Origin: JADJOM01 sp035574255
GTDB taxonomy: Bacteria; Gemmatimonadota; Gemmatimonadetes; Gemmatimonadales; GWC2-71-9
Length of the DNA: 64,000 nucleotides
NCBI GenBank assembly: GCA_035574255.1
Contig: DATLYZ010000031.1
Coordinates: 1-64,000, forward strand
Reading direction: 5' to 3'
Shown: positions 1 through 7,885 of the stretch, one piece after another
Numbering within the stretch: the first letter of the stretch is position 1
Layout of the letters: each line of letters starts with the position of its first letter
Program-made: the position numbers and the translations under genes
Notes under the pieces: model-generated
The model's database searches: none
Told to the model about the DNA's origin: nothing
Seen by the model: only the letters and a program-made list of their open reading frames with translations

Positions 1-444
1 ACGAGCGCCATCGGCGCCGCCGTCATCGGCCAGTTCGGCGCCTCGATGCTCTGCTACGTCACCCCCAAGGAGCACCTCGGGCTCCCGAAGGAGGAGGACG
101 TCAAGCAGGGCGTCATCGCCTACAAGATCGCCGCCCATGCCGCCGACCTCGCCAAGGGCCACCCCCGGGCGCGGGCCTGGGACGATGCGCTGTCCAGGGC
201 GAGGTTCGAGTTCCGCTGGGAAGACCAGTTCAATCTCTCGCTCGACCCGGTTACCGCCCGGGCGTTCCACGACGAAACCCTCCCCGCCGAGGGGGCCAAG
301 CTGGCTCACTTTTGCTCCATGTGCGGCCCCAAGTTCTGCGCCATGAAGCTCACCGAAGAGATCCGGGAGCTGGCGGCCCGAGGGATGGAGGAGAAGGCGG
401 CGGAGTTCCGGAGCCGAGGCGGGGAACTCTACCTGCGTTCCTGA
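1..444 (+). CDS. thiC: Phosphomethylpyrimidine synthase ThiC, C-terminal part (5' end outside window)
   Basis: C-terminal 147 residues of the radical-SAM enzyme that converts aminoimidazole ribotide to hydroxymethylpyrimidine phosphate in thiamine synthesis. The frame is open from base 1, so the gene starts upstream of the window; the ATG at 46 is internal. The family signature is the CX2CX4C cluster ligand motif, seen as CSMCGPKFC near the C-terminus. The stretch with CYVTPKEHLGLP and GVIAYKIAAHAADLAKGHP is also typical of ThiC. It ends with TGA at 442. Any TPP riboswitch would lie upstream, outside the window. The next gene starts 55 bp downstream on the same strand with its own ribosome binding site, so co-transcription is possible but there is no functional link. 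Confidence 0.95.
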   Translation, partial: TSAIGAAVIGQFGASMLCYVTPKEHLGLPKEEDVKQGVIAYKIAAHAADLAKGHPRARAWDDALSRARFEFRWEDQFNLSLDPVTARAFHDETLPAEGAKLAHFCSMCGPKFCAMKLTEEIRELAARGMEEKAAEFRSRGGELYLRS

Positions 445-499
445 TCCGGCCCGCCCCGGGGCCGAGGGCTGCGATCCCGATCACTTCGAGGAGGGAACC

Positions 500-1435
500 G
501 TGGCGCTGACGCGAAGGCACATTGTGATCGCGCTGGTCGGTCTGAACGCCCTGGTCGCCTATCAGGTGTGGCGAAAGCGCCCGCCCGCCGCCGATACGGC
601 GGCCGTGCCCGCCAGGCCGGCCGTCACGCTGGGCTTCAGCACGCCCGAGTCCGTGCTCTGGGACGCGGAGCAGGAGGTGTGGTTCGTCTCCAATATCGGC
701 GGCAACCCCACCGTCGAGGACAACAACGGCTTCATCAGCCGGCTCCAGCGGGATGGTTCCTTCGACAGTCTTCGTTTCGTCGCCGGCGGTCGAGGGGGCG
801 TCATCCTCAACGCGCCCAAGGGGATGGCGCTGCAGGGCGACACACTCTGGGTCGCGGACATTGACGCGGTGCGCGGGTTCGATCGCCACAGCGGTGCGCC
901 GGTCGCCACGGTGGAGTTCGGGGCTCAGGCGCGCTTTCTGAACGACATCGCGATCGGCCCCGACAGCACCCTCTACATCACCGATACCGGCGTCGGGCTC
1001 GGCGCCGACGGCCAGCTCACCCACATGGGGCCGGATCGGGTGTTCGCCGTGAAGGGCCGGGCCGTCCTGATCGCAGCGGAAGGCTCGTGGCTCTCCGGGC
1101 CGAACGGGATCGCCTGGGATCCGAACGCCGGGCGGTTCGTGATCGTGCCGTTCTTCGGGACCACGTTGCTGGGCTGGGCTCCGAACGGGAACAAGGTGGA
1201 TACGCTCGGCACCGGTCCCGGAAGCCAGGACGGTGTCGTGATCCTGGGCACCGAGCTTCTGGTCACGAGCTGGGCCGATTCGAGCCTCTTTGCGGCCACG
1301 GCGAGCGGCCCCGCTCGGGTGGTGGGGAACATCACTTCGCCGGCCGACATCGGGGTGGACCCGGCCCGCCGATGGGTAGGGATCCCGCTCTTCCTGGAAA
1401 ACCGGGTGGAATTCTGGCAATTGCCGGCCCGGTAG
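500..1435 (+). CDS. SMP-30/gluconolactonase-like beta-propeller protein, membrane anchored
   Basis: 311 residues. An N-terminal hydrophobic segment (about residues 8-24, HIVIALVGLNALVAYQVW) looks like a signal anchor, so the rest is probably periplasmic. Residues 40-310 form blade-like repeats with phrases such as SVLWDAEQEVWFVSN, DGDTLWVAD-type strands and GPNGIAWDP, typical of SMP-30/gluconolactonase/LRE six-bladed propellers. The substrate is unknown. The GTG start at 500 is chosen because a GAGGAGG Shine-Dalgarno sequence sits at 488-494. It stands alone: thiC lies upstream and a non-coding stretch with a candidate small RNA lies downstream. Confidence 0.7.
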   Translation: MALTRRHIVIALVGLNALVAYQVWRKRPPAADTAAVPARPAVTLGFSTPESVLWDAEQEVWFVSNIGGNPTVEDNNGFISRLQRDGSFDSLRFVAGGRGGVILNAPKGMALQGDTLWVADIDAVRGFDRHSGAPVATVEFGAQARFLNDIAIGPDSTLYITDTGVGLGADGQLTHMGPDRVFAVKGRAVLIAAEGSWLSGPNGIAWDPNAGRFVIVPFFGTTLLGWAPNGNKVDTLGTGPGSQDGVVILGTELLVTSWADSSLFAATASGPARVVGNITSPADIGVDPARRWVGIPLFLENRVEFWQLPAR

Positions 1436-1445
1436 GTTTTTCCTC

Positions 1446-1474
1446 TTGACGATCCCGAGCCGGCTTCGCATTAG
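1446..1474 (+). promoter_or_regulatory. Candidate promoter for the small RNA downstream
   Basis: TTGACG at 1446-1451, a 17-bp spacer and CATTAG at 1469-1474. The -35 is close to consensus and the -10 is weak (3 of 6). It sits 10 bp after a stop codon and reads into a non-coding stretch that ends at a strong hairpin, so its start point would be near 1481. Confidence 0.4.
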
Positions 1475-1480
1475 TGGGGT

Positions 1481-1672
1481 GTCCCCGTCGTGAAGGGAGG
1501 GTCGGGGACGCCCCCGCCCCAGCAGGAGTGGCGGGTGACGTCCGCAGCATGCACGCTCCAACGAGGTCTCTTGCTGGCTGAGGTATATCGAGCGAGACGC
1601 TCTTAGCGCCTGACGCGGCACGTCCGCCGCGGCCAATGAGGGCAAAGGGGGCCCCGAGGAGGGGCCCCCGAT
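1481..1672 (+). ncRNA. Candidate small RNA of about 190 nt
   Basis: No credible reading frame covers 1436-1732. A promoter-like pair (1446-1474) would start transcription near 1481 and a 9-bp perfect hairpin at 1647-1669 would end it. Inside are local hairpins: GTCCCC (1481-1486) with GGGGAC (1504-1509), and CCCGCC (1513-1518) with GGCGGG (1530-1535). I could not match it to 6S, tmRNA, SRP or a known riboswitch. The alternative is that it is simply the 3' end of the SMP-30-like transcript. Confidence 0.35.
1647..1669. terminator. Perfect 9-bp hairpin between convergent genes
   Basis: GGGGGCCCC, loop GAGGA, then GGGGCCCCC. Short T-rich ends follow on both strands (ATTCGTTT on plus, TTT on minus). 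It lies between the plus-strand SMP-30-like gene and the minus-strand FAD oxidoreductase gene, so it may serve both directions. Confidence 0.6.
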
Positions 1673-1732
1673 TCGTTTCGCCTGTGTGTCCCCGAGCCCG
1701 TGGCGAGCGATCGGGGCCTGGCGTGACACGCC

Positions 1733-2935
1733 CTACGCCGCACCCGTCTCCCGTGATCGGTGCCGACCCGTGTCGTACAACCGCTGAAAGCGCCGCATGA
1801 ACCCCCGGTCGATCCAGTCCTTGAGGTGCATCGCCCACCGCCCGGCCAGCGCGAGGTCCCCGTAGGAGAAGATCGCGCGCCCGTCGCCGGTGTTGAGGAG
1901 GGCGAGAAACCGGGATTGGGGATGGTAGGCCCGGAGCTCGTTGCCGGCGCCTCCTGCCGGGCGGCCCCGGGCGACTCGCCCGAGGGCGGCGCTCAGGTTG
2001 TGCACCAGCACCGGGGCCTGCCGCACCGCGTACACTCCGGCCTTGGGCGTCTGTGGTGCGGTCACGAGGCTCGCGGCGTCGCCCGCCGCGAAGACCTCGG
2101 GCACTCCACTCGCCTGCAGCGTCTCCTCGACCAGGAGAAAGCCGTGGGGATCGGTCGGGAGCCCGGAATCACGAAAGAGGTCCGGAGCGCGGGTCCCGGC
2201 GGTCCAGACCACGAGGTCCGCCGGCACGACGCGCCCACCCGAGAGCCTCGCGTAGGACGCGCCTACCTCCTCGATCCCGGTCCCGAGGCGGAGCGTGATC
2301 TCGCCCAGCCGGAGCGCCCGCTCGGCGTGGCGCCGCGCGGCGGGATGGCGGTCGCGGAGCAGGGTGTGCGCGGGGTCGTAGAGCGTGATCACCGCCCGTG
2401 TTGCGTTCAGCCGGTCGAGCCGCGCCCGGAGCGCGAGGGCGACCTCGACGCCGGCCGCGCCGGCCCCGGCCACCACCACCTGGAGCGGTTCCGGACCGCG
2501 CGTCGCCGCCGCGTGGTCAATCGCCGGCAACAGCTCGAGCACCCGGTTGATGGGCTTGACGAAATGGGCGTATTCGGCCACGCCCGGGCGGTCGCTTCCC
2601 GCCGGCGCCCCCCCGATGGCGAACGAAACCACATCGTAGGCCAGCACCTCGCCCGAGGCGAGGGCCACGGTCCGGGCCGCCGGATCGAGCCGGACCGCGG
2701 TGTCGCGAACGAACCGGATGCCGCAGCGCGCCGCGATGGCCGGGAGATCGAACGTGACCTCGTCCAGGGTGTAACGCCCGGCGATCAGTCCCGGCACCAT
2801 ACCGGAGTAGACCTGGTGATCGTGCGGGGATACCAGGGTCACCTCGCCGACGGGCATGCGCCCGCGGGCGAGCGCCTCGAACACAAAGACGTGCGCGTGC
2901 CCACCGCCGATCAGAAGGAGCCGAGGTCCGCCCAT
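1733..2935 (-). CDS. FAD/NAD(P)-dependent pyridine nucleotide-disulfide oxidoreductase (NDH-2 / SelD-N-terminal-like)
   Basis: 400 residues. The first Rossmann motif is LLLIGGGHAHV (residues 6-16), the form seen in the oxidoreductase domain that is fused to or paired with selenophosphate synthetase, and related to type II NADH dehydrogenases. A second dinucleotide motif VVVAGAGAAGVEVAL lies near residues 153-167 and an FAD-contact EVFAAGDAAS near residue 290. The ATG at 2935 is chosen because the protein begins directly with the Rossmann strand; a longer open frame upstream overlaps the divergent gene. No selD or selenium gene is nearby, so the electron acceptor and role are unknown. A TATACT box ends 7 bp before the ATG, suggesting a leaderless transcript. 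Confidence 0.75.
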   Translation of the reverse strand: MGGPRLLLIGGGHAHVFVFEALARGRMPVGEVTLVSPHDHQVYSGMVPGLIAGRYTLDEVTFDLPAIAARCGIRFVRDTAVRLDPAARTVALASGEVLAYDVVSFAIGGAPAGSDRPGVAEYAHFVKPINRVLELLPAIDHAAATRGPEPLQVVVAGAGAAGVEVALALRARLDRLNATRAVITLYDPAHTLLRDRHPAARRHAERALRLGEITLRLGTGIEEVGASYARLSGGRVVPADLVVWTAGTRAPDLFRDSGLPTDPHGFLLVEETLQASGVPEVFAAGDAASLVTAPQTPKAGVYAVRQAPVLVHNLSAALGRVARGRPAGGAGNELRAYHPQSRFLALLNTGDGRAIFSYGDLALAGRWAMHLKDWIDRGFMRRFQRLYDTGRHRSRETGAA

Positions 2936-2942
2936 GGAAGGA

Positions 2943-2990
2943 AGTATACCGCGGCCCCGGCTTGACGCCCCGCCCGTCCGGCGAGATCGT
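2943..2990. promoter_or_regulatory. Divergent promoter pair, probably leaderless in both directions
   Basis: Minus strand: TATACT (complement of 2943-2948) stands 7 bp from the ATG at 2935. Plus strand: TTGACG at 2962-2967, a 17-bp spacer and GATCGT at 2985-2990, 6 bp from the ATG at 2997. Neither gene has a Shine-Dalgarno sequence in the 61-bp gap. Confidence 0.45.
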
Positions 2991-2996
2991 CCCGCC

Positions 2997-3869
2997 ATGG
3001 ACCCAAGGCCATCCGACATCGGGGAGCCGGCCGAGGCCCCGCCGCTCGAAGCGCTCGCGCCCTTCGAGCGCCTCGCCGTCCGGCTGGTCCGCCGCATGAA
3101 CCGAGGGCGCTGGCAACGGTGCTGGTTCTGGTTTCAGCGGGAGGTCGGGGCTCGCTGGATCGAGGTGGTGATCCGGCGGCGACTCCGGGTGAGCGGCCTC
3201 GACCACGTGGCAGGCACCAGCCGGGACCGCCCCCTGCTCATCGTCGCCAACCACCGCACGCTGTACGACCTTTTTGTCGTCATGTGCGTGCTGTTCCGGC
3301 GCATTTCCGGCTGGCAAGCGATCAACTTCCCGGTGCGGGGCCGCTACTTCTACCAGACGGTGCCAGGGCTCCTGGCCAACTTCCTGGCCGCCTGGTGGTC
3401 CATGTGGCCGCCTTTCTTTCACACCGCCAGGAAGCGCCGGTTCGATCAGTGGGCCCTCTCGGAGCTGGCCCGGCTCTGCCGCGAGCGGCCGGGCCAGCTC
3501 GTGGGGTTCCATCCCGAAGGGACCCGCAACAAGAGCGGAGATCCCTGGTCGCTTCTGCCGGGCCAGCCCGGCGTCGGGCGGCTCATCCGAGAAGCCCGGC
3601 CGGTGGTCGTGCCGGTCTTTGTCGCCGGGTTGACCAACAGCTTCCGGGAGATCGCAACGGGAGGCCGGCCGGGCGCGGAGCCGATCCGGGTCCGCTTTGG
3701 ACCAGCGCTCCAGTACGACCACCTGCTCGACCTCCCGGACACGGCGGAGACCTACCGGCGGATCGCCGACCTCGTCATGGCCGGCATTCGGGACCTGGCC
3801 GAAGCCGACCGGCGCGAATGGGCCCACCGCCGGGAGCGCCCGGTACCGGAGCGAGTTTCGCCAGGCTAG
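2997..3869 (+). CDS. 1-acylglycerol-3-phosphate O-acyltransferase family protein (PlsC-like)
   Basis: 290 residues. The acyltransferase motif I NHRTLYD lies at about 85-91 with catalytic His and Asp. Motif III is FHPEGTR at about 171-177 (FPEGTR in most members; here a His follows the Phe). These are the lysophosphatidate acyltransferase hallmarks, so the protein probably acylates a glycerolipid at the inner membrane. Hydrophobic segments lie around 80-100 and 120-142. The ATG at 2997 is used; the longer open frame would run through the divergent oxidoreductase gene. The exact acyl acceptor cannot be told from sequence. It is transcribed away from the oxidoreductase gene through a 61-bp shared promoter region. 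Confidence 0.75.
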   Translation: MDPRPSDIGEPAEAPPLEALAPFERLAVRLVRRMNRGRWQRCWFWFQREVGARWIEVVIRRRLRVSGLDHVAGTSRDRPLLIVANHRTLYDLFVVMCVLFRRISGWQAINFPVRGRYFYQTVPGLLANFLAAWWSMWPPFFHTARKRRFDQWALSELARLCRERPGQLVGFHPEGTRNKSGDPWSLLPGQPGVGRLIREARPVVVPVFVAGLTNSFREIATGGRPGAEPIRVRFGPALQYDHLLDLPDTAETYRRIADLVMAGIRDLAEADRREWAHRRERPVPERVSPG

Positions 3870-4070
3870 GCCGGCCGTCAGCCCTCGGCGTGCGTCATCC
3901 CGGCAGAGTTCTCGCGCTGCCATCAATGCAATCAACCTGCCACGCTGATTGAACTTGATAGCCTGGAGCCTGTCACCGTGGCGTGTTCGGCCCGGCACGC
4001 TGGATGCAAGGACCGGCCCGTGCCGAGGGTGCCGAGGCATCGGCAACCCGAGGCGATCGGTCCATCAGAA

Positions 4071-4079
4071 GGGAGGTGA
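4071..4079 (+). promoter_or_regulatory. Strong ribosome binding site of hsp20
   Basis: GGGAGGTGA, 6 bp before the ATG at 4086, is one of the best anti-SD matches in the window. I saw no CIRCE inverted repeat in the 216-bp upstream gap. Confidence 0.6.
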
Positions 4080-4085
4080 AGTCGT

Positions 4086-4556
4086 ATGTCGCTGATTCTG
4101 CGTCGCTCGCAGGCTCCGTCCCCGGTCGCGGAGCTGGCCACTACCATGCGTCGGCTCAACCAGTGGATGGATGAGGCGTTCAACGCCTGGCCGTTCACCG
4201 AGCCGGCCTGGAGCGTGACGAGCGCGTGGCTTCCGCCTACCGACATCTTCGAGGACAAGGACTCGATTCGGATTGTGGCGGAGCTGCCCGGTGTCCGGCC
4301 GGAGGACGTGAAGATCACCTGCGAGAACAACACCCTCACCATCCGCGGTGAGAAGAAGCAGGTGGCCGAGGAGAAGACCGACCGGGTGCACCGGTACGAG
4401 CGGACCTACGGTGCCTTCGAGCGGTCCTTCAGCTTGCCGAACACCGTGGATACCGACCGGGTGCAGGCCAGCTTCGAGCACGGGGTCCTCACGGTGACCC
4501 TGCCGAAGGTGGAGCGGGCCAAGCCCCGGGAGATTCCGGTGAAGGTGAACAGCTGA
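4086..4556 (+). CDS. Small heat-shock protein, Hsp20/alpha-crystallin family
   Basis: 156 residues, the usual length for bacterial Hsp20. The alpha-crystallin domain spans about 48-145, with DIFEDKDSIRIVAELPGVRPEDV, split by me here only for reading, at its start. The family's GVLTVTLPK signature is near 135-143. These ATP-independent holdases bind unfolding proteins in the cytoplasm. The short N-terminal arm has MRRLNQWMDEAF, an amphipathic helix used for oligomerisation in relatives. It is a single-gene transcript with a strong Shine-Dalgarno upstream and a hairpin terminator 27 bp after the stop. Confidence 0.92.
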   Translation: MSLILRRSQAPSPVAELATTMRRLNQWMDEAFNAWPFTEPAWSVTSAWLPPTDIFEDKDSIRIVAELPGVRPEDVKITCENNTLTIRGEKKQVAEEKTDRVHRYERTYGAFERSFSLPNTVDTDRVQASFEHGVLTVTLPKVERAKPREIPVKVNS

Positions 4557-4583
4557 GCAGGGAGTACCGGGAGAGGTCGCCGT

Positions 4584-4608
4584 GGGGTCGAGTGTGGAAC
4601 TCGACCCC
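4584..4608 (+). terminator. Hairpin terminator after hsp20
   Basis: GGGGTCGAG, 7-nt loop, CTCGACCCC: a 9-bp perfect stem 27 bp after the hsp20 stop, followed by GCGCTGCTTT. It also lies between convergent genes and may act both ways. Confidence 0.65.
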
Positions 4609-4682
4609 GCGCTGCTTTGGGGGGCTGCGATGCCAGGTCTGACGCGACGGCCAGCGCCGGGTCTCGCTGCCGATGCCGCTCG

Positions 4683-6275
4683 TTACCTGTCTCGCAGGAT
4701 TTCGCGCGCCGCGTTGTAGCCGCAGGCTCCCATCACCCCTCCCCCCGGGTGGGTCGCCGCGCCGCAGAGGTACAGGCCGCGGACCGGGGTCCGATAGTCG
4801 GCGTAGCCGGGGACCGGACGCATGAAGAAGAGGCTCGAGAGCGACATGGCCCCCTGCATGATGTTGCCCCCGGTGAGTCCGTAGCGCGCCTCGAGGTCGG
4901 CCGGGGCCAGGACCTCGTACGCGATCACCGCGCGGCGGAAGTTGGGTGCGTACTCGGTCATGAGGTCGATGCACCGCTCCGCGTACCGCCGCTTGGCTTC
5001 CTCCAGCGGTCCGGCGTCCGGGGCGAGCCGGTAGGGAAAGTACTGGGTGAACATGGACATCACATGGCGGCCCGGGGGCGCGACGGTGTCGTCCACCGCC
5101 GAGGGGACGGTCGCCTCGATCACCGGATACTCGGAGGGGTAGCCGTACTTGGCGGGGTCGAAGGCGCGCTCGATGTATTCGCGGCTCGGGCAGAGATGAA
5201 TGGTGCCGCGATGCTGGGCGCCGGGCTGGGTGCCCGGCAGCGCGCGGAAGTCCGGCAGTTCCGACAGGGCGAGGTTGATCTTGCAGCTCCCACTCGTGTA
5301 GTCGAGATGGCGTACGGCCTCCACGAAATCGGGCGGCAGGTGGGCCGGGTCGAGCAGCCGGAGGAACGTGAGCTGCGCATCCACGCCGGAGACCACTTTC
5401 CGGGCCTGGTATTCGGTTCCGTCGGCGAGCACCACCCCGGTCGCCCGGCCGTCGCGAACCAGAATGCGGGCGACCGGCGCATTCACCCGGATCTCGGCGC
5501 CCCGCTCCCGCGCGGCCGCCGCGATGGCGTTGGACAGTGCTCCCATGCCGCCCCGGACGTACCCCCACACCCCGCGCACGCCGTCGCATTCGCCCATCAC
5601 GTGGTGAAAGAGCACGTAGGCCGTGCCCGGCATCGAAGGCGTGGCGAAGGCGCCGATGATGGCGTCGGTCGCCAGGGTGGCCTTGAGCGCCTCGGACTCG
5701 AACCAGCGGTCCAGAATGGGGTTGGCGGCCCCGGTGAGGATCTCGATGGCCCGGGAGCCGTCGTCGGGACCCAGGCGCCGGAACCGGAGCGCCAGCCGGG
5801 CGAGCCGGAGCAGGGAGCCGGGGGCGAGCGACCAGGGGTCCGGGGGGGTCTCCAATAGCGTCGGCTCGAGGAACCGGGCCACCCGCTCCAGCATCGCCTC
5901 GTAGCGTGGCAGGTTTTCCGCGTCCCGGCTCGAGAACTTCGAGATCTCCCGGTGGGTCTGCGCCTTGTCGGGCCCCATCAGCAGGTAGCGGCCGTCCGGG
6001 AGGGGGGTGAACGAGGAAGGGTTTCGCGGCAGCATCGCGAACCCGTGCCGCTTGAGGTCCAGGTCGCGGATGATCTCGGGACGGAAGAGACTGTTCACGT
6101 AGCTGGCCGTGGAGACCTTGAAGCCGGGCCAGAGTTCTTCGCTCACGGCACAGCCTCCCACCAGCTCCCGGCGCTCCAGCACCAGCACCTTCCGGCCCGC
6201 GCGGGCGAGGTAGGCCGCGCAGACGAGGCCGTTGTGGCCGGCACCGATGATGATGGCGTCGTAAACCGTTGGCAT
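4683..6275 (-). CDS. PYROXD2-type FAD-dependent oxidoreductase (phytoene-desaturase-like superfamily)
   Basis: 530 residues. The N-terminal dinucleotide motif is AIIIGAGHNGLVCAAYLARAG (read as GxGxNG, residues about 8-28; GHNGL is characteristic of the PYROXD2/CrtI-like amine-oxidase fold). The C-terminal FAD-contact stretch is GLYLCGAATHPGGGVMG, as in CrtI-type desaturases. Length agrees with PYROXD2-like bacterial proteins, whose substrates are largely unknown; there are no carotenoid genes nearby. The ATG at 6275 precedes MPTVYDAIIIGAG and fixes the start. It is monocistronic, convergent to hsp20 and divergent from the polyamine transporter. Confidence 0.8.
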   Translation of the reverse strand: MPTVYDAIIIGAGHNGLVCAAYLARAGRKVLVLERRELVGGCAVSEELWPGFKVSTASYVNSLFRPEIIRDLDLKRHGFAMLPRNPSSFTPLPDGRYLLMGPDKAQTHREISKFSSRDAENLPRYEAMLERVARFLEPTLLETPPDPWSLAPGSLLRLARLALRFRRLGPDDGSRAIEILTGAANPILDRWFESEALKATLATDAIIGAFATPSMPGTAYVLFHHVMGECDGVRGVWGYVRGGMGALSNAIAAAARERGAEIRVNAPVARILVRDGRATGVVLADGTEYQARKVVSGVDAQLTFLRLLDPAHLPPDFVEAVRHLDYTSGSCKINLALSELPDFRALPGTQPGAQHRGTIHLCPSREYIERAFDPAKYGYPSEYPVIEATVPSAVDDTVAPPGRHVMSMFTQYFPYRLAPDAGPLEEAKRRYAERCIDLMTEYAPNFRRAVIAYEVLAPADLEARYGLTGGNIMQGAMSLSSLFFMRPVPGYADYRTPVRGLYLCGAATHPGGGVMGACGYNAAREILRDR

Positions 6276-6652
6276 GGCGAGCGCGGCGGGTGTCGAGTGG
6301 GGATGGTCGAGGTGGCTTGAAGCTAAGAGCCCTCTCCGCTCCCGCCAGTGGCGGCACCCTTGGGCCGCCCGGGCCCCGGGGCGGGGTCCGGGCGGCCGAG
6401 CGTTCGATACCGGAGTTCGATATCATCTTTACTCGTCCGTCATCCATCGCCGCGAGTCCGGTCCTTCGCGCCGGTCCCTGGCGCGGCGGGACCTGAGTGG
6501 GCGGGCCCGGGGGGGGGGCCGAGGGGGCAAGGGCGAGCCGAACGACCCCGAGCCGCTCCCGGGGCCCGGGGCGGATCGGGGCGAGGCAAACCGGGAGCGG
6601 CTGCCTGGGGCGGGAGCTGGCGGGCCGGTTCTGAACTCCCAATCAGATCCAG
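6276..6652. other. Divergent intergenic region between the PYROXD2-like gene and potA
   Basis: 377 bp without a credible gene. Visible are a 9-bp perfect inverted repeat, GCCGCCCGG (6364-6372) with CCGGGCGGC (6388-6396), and a direct repeat GTTCGATA at 6402-6409 and 6415-6422 (13-bp period). The second repeat leads into the only AT-rich patch, TATCATCTTTACTC, a likely minus-strand promoter zone. No clear promoter for potA could be read. Confidence 0.4.
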
Positions 6653-7885
6653 ATGGAAAGCGAGAATTCTACCGATCGGTGCGAAGCCCCGGCCGAAAAG
6701 CGGCCGGGACCTGACCCGGGTGGCAGCGGCGCCCCACGCCGGGACCCGGTGAGCGGGACCGGGGCCAGCCCCGGGATCCGGAGCGACCCCATCGTGCAGT
6801 TCAGCCGGGTCAGCAAATCCTTCGGCAGCGTCCAGGCGGTCCGCGGGGTGACTTTCGAGGTCCGGCGGGGGGAGTTTTTCTCGTTGCTCGGACCGTCCGG
6901 GTGCGGGAAAACGACGATCCTCCGCCTGCTGGCCGGCTTCGAGTCGCCCGATGCCGACGGCGGCGAGATCCGCATCGCCGGGGAGGTGGTGCATCACCGG
7001 CGGCCCTACGAGCGACCGATCGGGATGGTGTTCCAGAACTACGCGATCTTTCCGCACCTCTCGGTGGAGCGGAACGTGGCGTTCGGCCTGGAGCAGCACC
7101 GATACCCCAAGGCCGAGATTCCGGGGCTGGTGCGGCGGGCCCTCGAGATGGTGCGGCTCGACCCCGACGTGTTCGGGCGCCGGATGCCCTCGCAGCTCTC
7201 GGGCGGGCAGCGGCAGCGCGTGGCGCTCGCGCGGGCGCTGGTGCTCCGCCCCGCGATCCTCCTCCTGGACGAGCCGCTCGGCACCATTGATCTCAAGCTG
7301 CGCCAGGCGATGCAGCTCGAGCTCAAGACCCTCAACCGGGAGCTCGGGATCACGTTCCTGTACGTCACCCACGACCAGCAGGAGGCGCTCACCATGTCCG
7401 ACCGCATGGCGGTCATGGATCACGGGGTGATCGTCCAGCTCGGGACTCCGGCGGAGATTTACGAGAACCCGCGCACGGCGTTCGTCGCCCGCTTCATCGG
7501 GGAGTCGAATTTCCTGGAAGGCGTGGCCGCTGGGCGGCAGGACGGCCGGTGGGAGGTCCTCGGCGCGAGCGGACGGTTCCGGGTGCCCGATTTTCCCGGG
7601 GCGCGGGCGGGGGTCGCGGTGCGGATCGCGGTGCGGCCCGAGTGGGTGGATCTGGTGCGGCCGGGCGAGGCGGCGGCGGGTAAGAATGCCCTGAGCGGCA
7701 CGGTGCGGGACGTGATCTATCTGGGCGGGACGCTACACGTGCTCGTGGCGCTCCCCGACGGCACCACGGTGACCGTGGCGCTCCGCAACGAGGGCCAGCT
7801 CAGCAACCCGCTCGCCTGGAAGCCGGGCGACCCGGCCGCGGTGGCCTGGCGGCCGGAGGACTGCCAGGTGCTGGAGGAGGGATGA
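6653..7885 (+). CDS. potA: Spermidine/putrescine ABC transporter ATP-binding protein
   Basis: 410 residues. Walker A GPSGCGKTT at about 80-88, signature LSGGQRQRV at 182-190, Walker B LLLDEP at 203-208, and a C-terminal TOBE-type region from about residue 300, as in PotA/CysA-type subunits. It energises polyamine uptake with the two permeases that follow. The ATG at 6653 gives a 45-residue low-complexity N-terminal extension; a GTG at 6749 is an alternative start closer to the domain. Its stop overlaps the potB start (ATGA), so translation is coupled. Confidence 0.88.
   Translation: MESENSTDRCEAPAEKRPGPDPGGSGAPRRDPVSGTGASPGIRSDPIVQFSRVSKSFGSVQAVRGVTFEVRRGEFFSLLGPSGCGKTTILRLLAGFESPDADGGEIRIAGEVVHHRRPYERPIGMVFQNYAIFPHLSVERNVAFGLEQHRYPKAEIPGLVRRALEMVRLDPDVFGRRMPSQLSGGQRQRVALARALVLRPAILLLDEPLGTIDLKLRQAMQLELKTLNRELGITFLYVTHDQQEALTMSDRMAVMDHGVIVQLGTPAEIYENPRTAFVARFIGESNFLEGVAAGRQDGRWEVLGASGRFRVPDFPGARAGVAVRIAVRPEWVDLVRPGEAAAGKNALSGTVRDVIYLGGTLHVLVALPDGTTVTVALRNEGQLSNPLAWKPGDPAAVAWRPEDCQVLEEG

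Noticed and set aside
1481..1672. 6S RNA or TPP riboswitch
   Set aside because: The long closing helix with a central bubble could not be formed and thiC is upstream, not downstream; only a generic small-RNA candidate is kept.
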